In this document: piece after piece, positions 26,723 through 36,895 of the stretch
How the letters are laid out: every line of letters begins with the position of its first letter
Numbering within the stretch: position 1 is the first letter of the stretch
From: a virus
Reading direction: 5' to 3' (one strand)
IMG/VR virus record: IMGVR_UViG_3300043434_000693
Location: 1 to 64,000 of that record
DNA length: 64,000 bases
Program-made: the position numbers and the translations under genes
Notes under the pieces: generated by a model
Database searches by the model: none
Seen by the model: the letters and a program-made list of their open reading frames with translations, nothing else
What the model was told of the DNA's origin: nothing

Positions 26723-29700
26723 TTATCCAAAAATTAATGCCGCTGAAATACCAATCTCATTTGCTTGCGGAGTTGTTACACCACTTGTAGTTCCCGCAAC
26801 ACTGCCCCAAGATACGCCGTTGTATACTTCAACTAAATCTTGATCTATATTAAATCGAATCATGCCTGTTTCAGGAACAGCAGGCCTTTGAAATTCAGTA
26901 TCCCCTGCTGGAATTACTACGCCGTTTACTCCGGCAATTTTTATATATCCTGAACCTAATTCTTCAAAAACTGTAATAGCACCGGATACTGTGTTAGTTA
27001 TAGTGTTATTTCTAATTCTTAAATTACCAATTTTAACGCCACCGGTTCCTGCTGTTGTTAAATTAATATCAGTATTAGGAGATATTGTTGTAATGGTATT
27101 ACCATTTAAATCTAACTGTGTTGTTTGTAACCGTTGTGTAAACAGTTTAGTACTATCAATTGTAGCGGTTAGATTATTGTTAGCATAAAAATACAAGGTA
27201 TTATCATTTGCACCAGGAGTTGCTTCTGCTAATATTCTAGTGTTACCGCTATTATCAATAACTCCGCTTAATTGTAACCAGTATCCGTTATTATAACCTT
27301 CATACCTTGAAAGAGATGTATTAAATCGGATCATACCGTTAGTCGGAGATAACGGTCTTTCAGCTGTTGTTCCAACCGGAATGATTAAACTTTGATTGCT
27401 GTTAACAATTACACTACCAGTACCTTGCGGTGTTAGAACTATATTCGAATTTGTCGAAACACTTTTAATATAATTGTTGTCAAATTTGATACCTTCTACA
27501 ATTACGTTGCCTGCACCGTTAGCAATCAGCTCAAGATCTGTATCTGTAGTAGTTGTAGAAATTACATTATTTTCAATTCTAATATTCGGTAACTGTACAT
27601 AACCAGTACCGATAATATTTCCAGTTATCTCCGCAGTACCGCTAGTTGTAAAATTCCCTGTTTGGTTATAATCTCCGATATGTGTAATAGTACCGATTAC
27701 ACTTATGTTCTTTAAATAAGATGTTCCGGTAGTAACTGTTAAATCGGTAGTAACTGTTAAATTTTGATCAATTTCAACATCACTTTCGGGAATATAAATT
27801 CTTCCAGTTCCATTTGCTATTAGTATTAAATCATCATTAGAATTAGTTGTACTAATTGTGTTAGAATCAATGACTAAGTTGTCTATTTCAATTCGACTTA
27901 AAAATGCTGTGTTCCATCGTAATAAATCGGAACCTAAATTATATAAACTAGTAGTAGCAGGAATTAGATCACTATTAATACTACCGATAAAATCAATATC
28001 GTCAGCAGAATTATCACCGATTTGTATATTTCCACCGATAGTAACATCACCGGTTACATCTAAATTGCCGGTAATATACGTATCATTTTGTAAATTAATT
28101 ACTCCGCTAGCCGCAGTAATATTAACATCTCCAGTAAGAGAATCAATATTGTTATCATATATCCTTATGTTGCCAGTTGTAATATCTTCCGCTGTTACGA
28201 TTGTAGTATGAACACCGTCAGTAAACGTTACTCCTGTTAAACTAGTAACACTTAAACTTTGATTGTTAAATATTACTTCTCCAGTTTTTTGGTTTACGTA
28301 AAAATTATCACCAACTTTAAAATTACCTTCGTTATCAACACTGGTATAATAGATTTTTGCATCGTTTAATTCTATTATTTCGTTAGCATCGATTCTATCA
28401 TTAGGATCGTTAGTTGTTAATTTTCCTGCACCTACATATGCAAAGTTTTGAGAAATTAAATATGCAATTACACCCGGACCGTCTCCGTAAACTCCGTAAT
28501 TACCGTATATACAAGCTGACCCTATGCTTCGTATTTCAGCACCAAAATCTGAATAATCAGCAAAATTGATTAGTGTTCCTGTTCCGCCTGCACTAGTTCT
28601 TAAATCTTGTAATGTAATACCATCATCTAAGATTACTGTAGAATTGTTTGATCCGTTAAAATGTAATAGTAAAACTGTGCTTAAATCGCCGGTAAGTGCT
28701 ATACTCGATGGTGTAAATGTTGACGAATATCGACTAACACCTTTTGATACTCTTAAATCATCAATGTAACCAGTAAAATATAAATTGAATCCTGCATTAC
28801 CACCGATCGTAAAATTCGTTGAACTTGCACTGGTCATTGCACCAGAATACGTTAATGTTGATCCTGATTGGACACCATTTATCCACAATTTAAAGTCGTC
28901 GTTTTCTCTAGTTAATGCAATATGTGTCCATGTATTTTGTGAAATGACACCGCCCGCTAGAGTTCCAAATGTACCCATTGAGTACAAATAAGTAACTCCA
29001 CTAGTGCTAGTTAAGTAAAGTCCGCAGCTAGTATTTCCTGCTCCAGCTTTAGATTGTCCTGCAATAAAAGAATATTGAGCTTCTGTAGGTATAGCTGTTG
29101 GATATATCCAACATTCTATTGTAAAATCGTCATTTTCAAAATTAAAATCTGGCTGTGGGGATATCGAAACATAACTGTTAACGCCGTCAACTGATAAACT
29201 AGTTGGACCAAACTTTTGAGCAGTAGTTGATAACTTAGCATTGCCGTTTGCATATGCTGTTTTTCCGGCACGGTCGGTAATCGTTTCGAATCCCAAACAA
29301 CGACCTGTTAAATTTACAAAATTACTGTCAATGCTATCGATAACACCGCTTGCTAAAACAGTTACACCATCAGTATCATAATAACTTAGAGTATTACCTA
29401 CATTCCAGGTTCCGACTCGATTATCAATTCTTAATCTAGTTTTACCTTGTTGTGCGAATCCGTAGTTACTAGAAAATGCATAAATTCCTCGATTAGCATA
29501 ATATGTAAACGAGTTTAACCATTCTATTCTAACACCGTTCTTAGCAGTAATTGTATCCACATTCGGTGTAATTAATGTAACCGAATGGAAGAGCATAGAT
29601 GCTTCTTTAGATGCAGAATTAGCATATGCTCCGTCTATATATGCTCCTTTACCTGCGTCTCCTTCGTCAAAACCTAAAGGATCGGAAGGGCTAGTAACGC

Positions 29701-31045
29701 TTCCTTTTGTAAGTACTGTACAGTTTCTGATATAAGGACTACGAGTTGTAACTACAAGACCTGATGCAAATCGAAATGCATAGCCGTTATCCGGAAATAC
29801 TCGAGTGCTTCCGTTACAACTAAAAGTTAATCCTGATAAGAAAATTGTTCCGGTAGCTATACCACCACTATGTGTTACAGTAGTGTCCCCTGTTGTGTAA
29901 TCATAAGTTGCACTTATAACAGCGTATTCTGTACTATTAACAGTAATTGTTCCGCCTGACACATAAGTATGGGCAAAAGGCGCTGTTCCTGCGTTAAATG
30001 TTACTGATCCCGATGATGCTGTTACAACGGAAAAATAATTACCACCACTGAAAAAATCTGCAACTGTTATATCTTCAATAGTAATATCGCCGTTTAATAA
30101 AAACGCATCGTTATATCTACTTTCTGTAGTTGGAACTATCCTTACAGCACGTATCCCAGCTCCTTTTATAGTAACCCCTGCAGGAACTGTGATTGGAAAA
30201 ATTTCTTGATAAACTCCGGGATATATATAGACAGTATCGCCAGATGATACTTGATCAAGAGCATATTTTAAAGTTAAAAACGGAGCGTGTTCGTGGTTGC
30301 CGGCATTCGAATCACTGCCCTCAGTTGAAACATAATAAATGTTACCTTGAGGTAATGCTAAATCTATTCCGTTAACATTAATGTTGTTAGAATTGATAAC
30401 ATCTGCATTTATTGTGTTAGCATAAACAGTTCGCCATTCTTTTCCACCTAACGCAGGGTCAGAACCTAAATCATATAAATTTGTAGTGTTAGGAACAATA
30501 TTACTTGCAACATCAGCATTAAACACGATATTATCTGTAGAATCGTCACCGATTGTAATATCACCGTCCGCTGTAATGTTTCCGGTCGCATGTAGATTTC
30601 CATCTACATATACATTTGAATTAATGTTAACTTGCCCTGTTCCGTTTGTTCTAATTTCTAAATTAGAGTCAACAACAGTTGTTTCGATAGAATTTGTAAA
30701 AAGCTGTAAATTGTCGTCAACAAGAATCTTTGCTTGATATATAACCGGATTCGAACCGCTAGGTTCTAAATTAATGGTCGACGAACTGCTTGCTATAGTA
30801 TCGCCGCTTATAGTAAAGGTAGCGATATCAGCTTGTGTAGTAACTTCTAGATTAGTTGTACGGGTAGTGCCAACTATTTGTAATTCGTGAGCAGGAGATG
30901 TTGTTTTTATTCCAACACGGCCGTTTATAACATCAAGATAAAGAAGGTCAGTCTCAAAAGCTAAGTTTGCTTGATCGGGTTCTAAATAGTCACGACGAAG
31001 CAAGTTTGACTTTAAGAGAGGACCGGATATGCGACCAATAGCCAT
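26723..31045 (-). CDS. Tail-fibre protein, 1440 aa, with beta-helix and LamG-like lectin domain
   Basis: SD AAGGAG. N-terminus GRISGPLLKSNLLRRDYL...LAFETDLLYLDVINGRVGI is a fibre anchor seen in T4-like marine phages. Next come a pectin-lyase-type beta-helix entry (EGSDSNAGNHEHAPFLTL, GDTVYIYPGVYQE, GVTIKGAGIRAV) and a concanavalin A/LamG-like jellyroll (DFTIECWIYP, WTHIALTREND, LWINGVQSG, GYIDDLRVSKG; DNA 28620-29260). Then YYTSVDNEGNFKVGD, several LNLEV/ITGN fibre-shaft repeats, and an end ETGMIRFNIDQDLVEVYNG. This suits a glycan-binding fibre. Tandem paralogue of the 31168-35775 gene. Confidence 0.82.
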   Translation of the reverse strand: MAIGRISGPLLKSNLLRRDYLEPDQANLAFETDLLYLDVINGRVGIKTTSPAHELQIVGTTRTTNLEVTTQADIATFTISGDTIASSSSTINLEPSGSNPVIYQAKILVDDNLQLFTNSIETTVVDSNLEIRTNGTGQVNINSNVYVDGNLHATGNITADGDITIGDDSTDNIVFNADVASNIVPNTTNLYDLGSDPALGGKEWRTVYANTINADVINSNNINVNGIDLALPQGNIYYVSTEGSDSNAGNHEHAPFLTLKYALDQVSSGDTVYIYPGVYQEIFPITVPAGVTIKGAGIRAVRIVPTTESRYNDAFLLNGDITIEDITVADFFSGGNYFSVVTASSGSVTFNAGTAPFAHTYVSGGTITVNSTEYAVISATYDYTTGDTTVTHSGGIATGTIFLSGLTFSCNGSTRVFPDNGYAFRFASGLVVTTRSPYIRNCTVLTKGSVTSPSDPLGFDEGDAGKGAYIDGAYANSASKEASMLFHSVTLITPNVDTITAKNGVRIEWLNSFTYYANRGIYAFSSNYGFAQQGKTRLRIDNRVGTWNVGNTLSYYDTDGVTVLASGVIDSIDSNFVNLTGRCLGFETITDRAGKTAYANGNAKLSTTAQKFGPTSLSVDGVNSYVSISPQPDFNFENDDFTIECWIYPTAIPTEAQYSFIAGQSKAGAGNTSCGLYLTSTSGVTYLYSMGTFGTLAGGVISQNTWTHIALTRENDDFKLWINGVQSGSTLTYSGAMTSASSTNFTIGGNAGFNLYFTGYIDDLRVSKGVSRYSSTFTPSSIALTGDLSTVLLLHFNGSNNSTVILDDGITLQDLRTSAGGTGTLINFADYSDFGAEIRSIGSACIYGNYGVYGDGPGVIAYLISQNFAYVGAGKLTTNDPNDRIDANEIIELNDAKIYYTSVDNEGNFKVGDNFYVNQKTGEVIFNNQSLSVTSLTGVTFTDGVHTTIVTAEDITTGNIRIYDNNIDSLTGDVNITAASGVINLQNDTYITGNLDVTGDVTIGGNIQIGDNSADDIDFIGSINSDLIPATTSLYNLGSDLLRWNTAFLSRIEIDNLVIDSNTISTTNSNDDLILIANGTGRIYIPESDVEIDQNLTVTTDLTVTTGTSYLKNISVIGTITHIGDYNQTGNFTTSGTAEITGNIIGTGYVQLPNIRIENNVISTTTTDTDLELIANGAGNVIVEGIKFDNNYIKSVSTNSNIVLTPQGTGSVIVNSNQSLIIPVGTTAERPLSPTNGMIRFNTSLSRYEGYNNGYWLQLSGVIDNSGNTRILAEATPGANDNTLYFYANNNLTATIDSTKLFTQRLQTTQLDLNGNTITTISPNTDINLTTAGTGGVKIGNLRIRNNTITNTVSGAITVFEELGSGYIKIAGVNGVVIPAGDTEFQRPAVPETGMIRFNIDQDLVEVYNGVSWGSVAGTTSGVTTPQANEIGISAALIFG

Positions 31046-31147
31046 TAGCTCTCCTTAACTCCACCGTGTTTCACGGATAACCACCTTACATTGCGGGTTT
31101 ACCACAGTTTGTTCTTGCGTAAAATGGTCTTTTCACGCGATTAAAAG
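31046..31147 (-). promoter_or_regulatory. Structured 5' leader of the 1440-aa fibre gene
   Basis: About 100 bases lie between the late promoter and the ATG, longer than most leaders here. Minus strand has two clear hairpins: GCGT-g-AAAA/TTTT-ACGC (31117-31138) and CCGTG-aaa-CACGG (31064-31076), the second ending about 12 bases before the SD AAGGAG. It could stabilise the mRNA or gate ribosome entry. No known riboswitch pattern recognised. Confidence 0.45.
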
Positions 31148-31154
31148 TATTTAT
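31148..31154 (-). promoter_or_regulatory. T4-type late promoter for the 1440-aa fibre gene
   Basis: Minus strand CGATAAATACTT holds ATAAATA about 100 bases before the ATG at 31045. Confidence 0.65.
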
Positions 31155-31167
31155 CGTATTTTGGCTA

Positions 31168-34100
31168 TTAACCTAAGATGAGTGCCCATGTATCCATGAT
31201 TTCTATAACTTCTTCTTCAGAAGCTGCACTAAGAGGACCAACCGCCGGAATCCAATTTATTCCGTTGAAGACTTCCATTTCGTGATCGTTGTCAGAATTA
31301 ATTCTAATTTCTCCGGTCTCAGGAGTTAATCGACGATCATCATTTCCGCCAGTTGGTATTACAATTGCAGCAGTACCTGCGAATTTATAGTATCCAGTAT
31401 CCGTGCTCGAAAGCGTTAGAGCTGTGTTTTGCTGATTTGTGATTGTATTTTCTTGAACTAAAATGTTGTTTATGTTATTCGTAATACTCGAATCAACACC
31501 GATATTAATGTCGTTCGTACTAATTAGATTACTAATAACATTGTTTGTGATCTTAATATCGTCGATGTGAATAACGTTATTAGTTAATGCATAATCAGTA
31601 ATAGTAGTATATACAGTTCCATTATTTGCGAATCGTAACGTATTGTCATTAGTTCCCGGAGTTAATTCTGCTGTAATATATGTATTACGATCAGAGTCAT
31701 ATAAATTAAACATCGATGTATTTGATGTCGAAGATATAAATCCTTCATATAACGTTGTTATATTGTGTTGTCTTATTTCCCCGACTTGGTATAATACTCT
31801 GTTTGTATCGTTTGCATACGGAATAGTCATCGAATTAGTCGAATCAATTACTACATTCCCTGTGCCGTTAGGTGACAGAACTATACTTTTTTGTAGGTCA
31901 GTTAATGCACCGATTCGTTCATTTGTAAATTCATTATTAGTGATAACTAAGAACTGCTCGAATTTAACACCTCCGGTATTATTTGCAGTAATTATTAAAT
32001 CATCATCTGTAACTGTTGCTTGAATTTCGTTTGTAACAATTTTAATATCAGGAACTTCTAGATAAGACAATGTATCTAAAACTTCTAAATTTACAGTTTG
32101 GAACGTTCCGGTGATATCAGTGTTTCCAGTCTGATTAAAATCTCCAGTTTGAAGAATATTTCCATTGATCTCAATATCTTTTATTGATGTTAAACCATTA
32201 ACAGTTAATGCAGAATTAACCGTTAAGTTTTCCGTAATTTCGACATCGGTGTCATATACATGTATTTTTCCAGATCCAGCTGCTATCAATTCTAAGTCTT
32301 GATCAACTGTTATTGTTTGTATTGTATTACTATTAACTGTAACAACATCGTCAACATTAAGAGTGGTTACAAATAAAGTATTCCATACTTTAGGATCTAA
32401 ATCTCGATGCCCTAAATCATAAGTTTGATCTAATTTTGGATTAATTGTTTGATCGAGTTTTGGTATAATAGTAATGTTGTCAAATGGAGTATCACCTAGA
32501 TAAAGTGTACCTTTGATAACAACATTACCACTGATATCTTGATTACCGGTAATATAAACATCGGTGTTTAGATATGTATCAGTTGATGCAGAATAAACAT
32601 TTACAGGACCTGATAATGATTCGATAGTATTATCAAATATACGAATGTTCCCTGTTTGTACTTGGGTTGCATCAATAATCGTAATGCCGTTAGGCCCTTC
32701 AAATGTAATGTTTCCTTGCGCTGATAGATTGATACTTTGAGCATCAAACGATATTTGTCCGGTTTGTTGGTTAACATAGAAGATGTCGCCTATTCGATAA
32801 TCGCCTTTGTGATCCATGCTATCATAATAGATCACTCCGTGATTTACTGCTACTACTTCGTTAGATTGAATTACTAAACCATAGTCGTTATTTGAATCTG
32901 CACCGCATCCTATGTAGCCAAAATTATGACCAATTAAGTACGCAAGCGTATTAAAGCCATCTGCAACTGCACCGTTTAATCCGTATACATTTGCACTATT
33001 AATACTTCTCAGCTCTGCACCGAAATCACTATAATCTAAATTTATAATTCCAGTAGCAGTTGCATTTGTAAATTTTAAATTTTGTGTCGGAGGAGCACTA
33101 TCAACAATAACTGTTGATCCATTTTCTCCGTCAAAGTGTAATAATAATGCAGAAGAAGAATCCGATGTAAACGGTGAAGACGGCGGTGTAAAATCTGATG
33201 AATATCGAGCAGTAAGTTTACTTACGCGAACTTCGTCGATATATCCATAATAGTAATCAGTATCTCCGGTTGAAAACCCAAGATTAAAAGATCCAGTGCT
33301 GTTATTAATTATTGCACCAGAACTTAATGTTAATTGTATTTTCTTAACACCACTTATATATACTGTAATTGTATCACCGACGCGAGTTAATGCAATATGT
33401 TGCCAAACATTTAAAATAATTGCAGAGTTTTCACTTATAAATGGTTCTCCATTTTCATCTGTTAATATCTGACCATCTTCAGATAACAAATATTCTAACC
33501 CGCTTTCAGCTGATGTGTTTGCCCCGTCATTAAGATAAACTTTTACTTCTCCAGTTGGCAATATTGTAAGTTTAAATGACTGTTCAGATGGTGATGATCC
33601 CCATTGAGAAAAAATTGTTACTTCTGTAGTTGGAAACCCTACTGTGTAAATCCAACTTTCTACGCAAAATGGTTGATTACTAAATGTAAAATCATAACTG
33701 TCGTTAGTTTTAAAATAACTAGTGGTTCCTTCTAAATAAAGACTAGCTGTTTCAAATTTATAATTTGCAGTACTAAGTTGGGCTAAACCTTGTGTATAAA
33801 AGACCGGAGAATTGATTTCACTTAGAAGAATTAGGTTATGAACATTACCATTTAATTTATAAATGTTACTATCAATCTCATTAACCACTCCTGATGCTAT
33901 AACTGTTGATTCATCGTCGCTGTAATAAGTGAAGGTATCCCCAATTTCAACAGTACCGGTAACTCCTGCAAGTTCAACATTTGTTGTACCTAATCCTGCT
34001 AGACCACCTTCGCCGGAAAAGATTTTAATTCCATTCTTTGCATAGTAAGTAAACGAATTTAACCATTCTATCCGAGTGCTGTTTGTGGCTACTAGTCCAT

Positions 34101-35775
34101 CAGCATTTGGAACTATAAAAGTAGTCGAAAAGAACAAGCACGACGGTAATGTTGTCATTGACGGATCAGCAACTACGCCGTCAATATATGCTCCGCCTCC
34201 TGCTGTTCCTTGATTGTATCCAAGAGGATCCGAAATAGAATATGTTCCGCCGTACGGGTTGGATGTAATAGTTCCGCTCCATGTTGCTTGCCATGGATAG
34301 TCAGTGTCGCCAACTCCTGTTGCAATAACTCCTACGGTATTGTTATAATATTCCCACTCTGTTCCAGTCCATGAAAGTGTTTCATCTACATATTGATAAA
34401 AGTTCTTGCCGTTAAGTGTTCCGTTTAGAGCCAATATTCTCCAACTTTGGCCGTAAACTCCAGAGTTAGGATCTCCTGGTACAACATACCATCCATCCAT
34501 ATACACCGATGCATCGAGAGGTATACCTTTAGTTAGAACAGTTACGTTGTAAATATATGGGCTTCGATACAAAGTTTCAAAATTTGTTGAAAGTTTAAAT
34601 GCATATCCTTCGTAAAAATTTTGAACTGTTAAGAACGAGACAGTGGTATCTCCGTTTAACAAAAATGCATCAGATCTATTTGTAGTTGCAGAAGGTTGTA
34701 TTGCAACTGATCGGATACCTGCTCCACGAACCGATACTCCTTGCGGTACTGTTAACGGAAAGTCTTCAGTATATATTCCGGGAAATATAACAACTTCGTC
34801 GCCAGATTGAGCAACACTTAATGCATGTTTTATAGTTCTAAACGGACTATGAGGATGAGTTCCATCATTCGCATTAATTTCTGTTAATACCCATCTTGAA
34901 AGATCGGTAGTAGGGTATCCGCTAGTTCCAGAATCTAAAATTCTTCTATAATAATCTCCGTCGTCTAGAACAATATCCCCAACATTATATGAGGTTATAC
35001 TGCTATAGATACCTACATAATTAAATCCTATAGAGGTTAAATCGTCGTTTCCGTTAACCGACACATAGATAGTATTACCTTGCCTTAACAATAAATCTAT
35101 ATCATTAATAGTAGTCGAATTAGTAGTAAGAGAATCTACAGTTACAGTATTTGAATAAACTGTTTTCCACGATTTGTTTAATGTTCCTACATCATACTCG
35201 TCGGATATATCAGGAATTAAATTGCTTGAAAGATCTGAATTAAAATTAACATTATCGCTATCGTTATTTCCGATAATAATCGACGAGCCGTCCCATGTTA
35301 TATCACCAGTTGCATGTAAATTACCATTAACATTAACAACTGTTGTATAAAATTGTAATTCTCCTAAACCATTAAGATTGATATTAATATCACTGTCATT
35401 AATTAAGTTTTCGATTAATTGGTTTGTAACGCTAAGATTTGCGGTACGGAATTCAATTCCTTTTACAATTGGATCAGAGAGTTGATCAGGAATTAACGAT
35501 ATGCTGTTAGTTACATTTTGAATTTGATTGTTAACAAATTCGATGTTAGCAACATTTAAGTTATTATCTGAAAGTAGATAGGTAGTGTGACTAGTACCAT
35601 TGACTTGCAAGTCGCGCGACGGGGAATCTGTGTTAATTCCTATAAATCCGTTTATAACATCGATGTATAATAAATCAGTTTCAAATGCTAGATTTACTTC
35701 GCCCGATGTTTGTCCGGCTCTAAGAAGATTATTAACTAATAAAGGGCCGCTTATTCTTCCAAGTTGTTGGGCCAT
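31168..35775 (-). CDS. Tail-fibre protein, 1535 aa, with beta-helix and LamG-like lectin domain
   Basis: SD AAAGGAG. Same anchor as its neighbour (LGRISGPLLVNNLLRAG...LAFETDLLYIDVINGFIGI), the same beta-helix entry (HPHSPFRTIKHALSVAQSG, VVIFPGIYTED, GVSVRGAGIRSV), a LamG-like domain (FCVESWIYTVG, WQHIALTRVGD, YYGYIDEVRVSKL), YYDSMDHKGDYRIGD, and the same C-terminal type (ETGEIRINSDNDHEMEVFNG). The LamG domain carries an insertion of about 25 residues with short repeats (YLLSEDGQILTDENGEPFI; DNA 33430-33510). No late promoter is visible at its start, so it is probably read from the 38985 promoter through the intervening small genes. Confidence 0.82.
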   Translation of the reverse strand: MAQQLGRISGPLLVNNLLRAGQTSGEVNLAFETDLLYIDVINGFIGINTDSPSRDLQVNGTSHTTYLLSDNNLNVANIEFVNNQIQNVTNSISLIPDQLSDPIVKGIEFRTANLSVTNQLIENLINDSDININLNGLGELQFYTTVVNVNGNLHATGDITWDGSSIIIGNNDSDNVNFNSDLSSNLIPDISDEYDVGTLNKSWKTVYSNTVTVDSLTTNSTTINDIDLLLRQGNTIYVSVNGNDDLTSIGFNYVGIYSSITSYNVGDIVLDDGDYYRRILDSGTSGYPTTDLSRWVLTEINANDGTHPHSPFRTIKHALSVAQSGDEVVIFPGIYTEDFPLTVPQGVSVRGAGIRSVAIQPSATTNRSDAFLLNGDTTVSFLTVQNFYEGYAFKLSTNFETLYRSPYIYNVTVLTKGIPLDASVYMDGWYVVPGDPNSGVYGQSWRILALNGTLNGKNFYQYVDETLSWTGTEWEYYNNTVGVIATGVGDTDYPWQATWSGTITSNPYGGTYSISDPLGYNQGTAGGGAYIDGVVADPSMTTLPSCLFFSTTFIVPNADGLVATNSTRIEWLNSFTYYAKNGIKIFSGEGGLAGLGTTNVELAGVTGTVEIGDTFTYYSDDESTVIASGVVNEIDSNIYKLNGNVHNLILLSEINSPVFYTQGLAQLSTANYKFETASLYLEGTTSYFKTNDSYDFTFSNQPFCVESWIYTVGFPTTEVTIFSQWGSSPSEQSFKLTILPTGEVKVYLNDGANTSAESGLEYLLSEDGQILTDENGEPFISENSAIILNVWQHIALTRVGDTITVYISGVKKIQLTLSSGAIINNSTGSFNLGFSTGDTDYYYGYIDEVRVSKLTARYSSDFTPPSSPFTSDSSSALLLHFDGENGSTVIVDSAPPTQNLKFTNATATGIINLDYSDFGAELRSINSANVYGLNGAVADGFNTLAYLIGHNFGYIGCGADSNNDYGLVIQSNEVVAVNHGVIYYDSMDHKGDYRIGDIFYVNQQTGQISFDAQSINLSAQGNITFEGPNGITIIDATQVQTGNIRIFDNTIESLSGPVNVYSASTDTYLNTDVYITGNQDISGNVVIKGTLYLGDTPFDNITIIPKLDQTINPKLDQTYDLGHRDLDPKVWNTLFVTTLNVDDVVTVNSNTIQTITVDQDLELIAAGSGKIHVYDTDVEITENLTVNSALTVNGLTSIKDIEINGNILQTGDFNQTGNTDITGTFQTVNLEVLDTLSYLEVPDIKIVTNEIQATVTDDDLIITANNTGGVKFEQFLVITNNEFTNERIGALTDLQKSIVLSPNGTGNVVIDSTNSMTIPYANDTNRVLYQVGEIRQHNITTLYEGFISSTSNTSMFNLYDSDRNTYITAELTPGTNDNTLRFANNGTVYTTITDYALTNNVIHIDDIKITNNVISNLISTNDINIGVDSSITNNINNILVQENTITNQQNTALTLSSTDTGYYKFAGTAAIVIPTGGNDDRRLTPETGEIRINSDNDHEMEVFNGINWIPAVGPLSAASEEEVIEIMDTWALILG

Positions 35776-35784
35776 TTCACTCCT

Positions 35785-36552
35785 TTACTGGTCGAAACCG
35801 TGATATACTGTTACTATTTTTCCTAATGGTACTGGAGAATCAAATGCAATATAGTATCCTAACGAATACGGACCTACTATTGATATAGTATTACCTTCTG
35901 TTTCTGTAACTACTGCTTCGTCAACTACTAATGTACTTGAGGTAACAGTATTAATAGTATATGTTCCGTCGTTACTTCCAGATCCTGATATAGTAATAAC
36001 ATTATCAGGCTGAAATTTTAAAGAAGAAAAATTAATAATTGAAGTATTACTACTAGTAATAGTCTTTGTTCCAGAATCAAACGACAAAATATTGCCCGAC
36101 GTTCTAGCAGGATTTAAAATTAAAGAAAAGTTTGTACCGCTAATTTGAATCACGTTGTCTACAAGAACAATTAATTGTTTTGCTTGTTGAACAATGTTCC
36201 ATGTAAGACCCGATTCTGCAATTGTAGGCGGAGCAGGGTTTAGAATGCCAAACAATACTTCCACGGCATCCCCGGGACCTAGATTTTGTTGCACGATCTC
36301 AGTTGGTTCTTTAAATCGTAAACTTCTCCAAGACTCACTGCCGACTACACCTTGATAAATTTCTACTTCATTAGTAGTTGTATTATATCGAATCATTCCT
36401 GTTAACGGAGACACTGGTCTATCCGATGTTGCTCCCTTCGGCATTAATAGGTTATTTGTAGTATTCATTACTACACCGTTTGTGATATCTACTGCAAGAC
36501 GAGAGTCTGCCGGTGCTCTTCGATTTAATACTTGTTTTCTTAAATATCTCAT
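35785..36552 (-). CDS. Virion structural protein, 255 aa
   Basis: MRYLRKQVLNRRAPADSRLAVD; the segment MPKGATSDRPVSPLTGMIRYN with EVEIYQG matches the C-terminal block of the two RISGPLL fibre proteins (RPxxPxTGxIRxN...EVxNG). Two further beta-rich parts follow (SLILNPARTSGNILSFDSG; LKFQPDNVITISGSGSNDG). It starts just before the stop of the 110-aa gene ends its frame (2-base gap), with a weak SD, so coupled translation is likely. Probably a fibre or fibre-attachment protein. Confidence 0.6.
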   Translation of the reverse strand: MRYLRKQVLNRRAPADSRLAVDITNGVVMNTTNNLLMPKGATSDRPVSPLTGMIRYNTTTNEVEIYQGVVGSESWRSLRFKEPTEIVQQNLGPGDAVEVLFGILNPAPPTIAESGLTWNIVQQAKQLIVLVDNVIQISGTNFSLILNPARTSGNILSFDSGTKTITSSNTSIINFSSLKFQPDNVITISGSGSNDGTYTINTVTSSTLVVDEAVVTETEGNTISIVGPYSLGYYIAFDSPVPLGKIVTVYHGFDQ

Positions 36553-36553
36553 G

Positions 36554-36886
36554 TTATACCGCCAATGTACTTACCGTTGATACTAAATTTGCAGGACTAT
36601 CACTATTCGCAATTAATCGATCGCCGTCTGCTAACACCATTTTTTCTTGATCAAAGCTAACGGTTTCGCCAGCTGGTATCGGCAATCCATTAACAATTAA
36701 ATTAGTTGTAGATGCAGATTGTCCATATGGTACTGCATGTAGATACAAATTAGTTTGCCCTGTTAACGGGTTCAACGAATCGTAGGTTGCAGTATTACAA
36801 ATAATAACAGTTGTAATGGCATTATTACCTGAACTTGTATAAATTGTAGTATCTGAAGTTGTAATTTGTGTATTTGTAATAGCCAT
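36554..36886 (-). CDS. Small beta-rich virion protein, 110 aa (family of three)
   Basis: MAITNTQITTSDTTIYTSSGNNAITTVIICN, then YLHAVPYG, then LIVNGLPIPAGETVSFDQEKMVLADGDRLIA. The IPAG-x-T-V...KMVL-x-x-GD pattern is common in short phage structural proteins. SD AAGGAT lies 7 bases upstream. Third member of the short family also found at 14586 and 26389; here the pattern is clearest. Position between the 255-aa and 317-aa structural genes supports a virion role. Confidence 0.6.
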   Translation of the reverse strand: MAITNTQITTSDTTIYTSSGNNAITTVIICNTATYDSLNPLTGQTNLYLHAVPYGQSASTTNLIVNGLPIPAGETVSFDQEKMVLADGDRLIANSDSPANLVSTVSTLAV

Positions 36887-36895
36887 ATTTTATCC

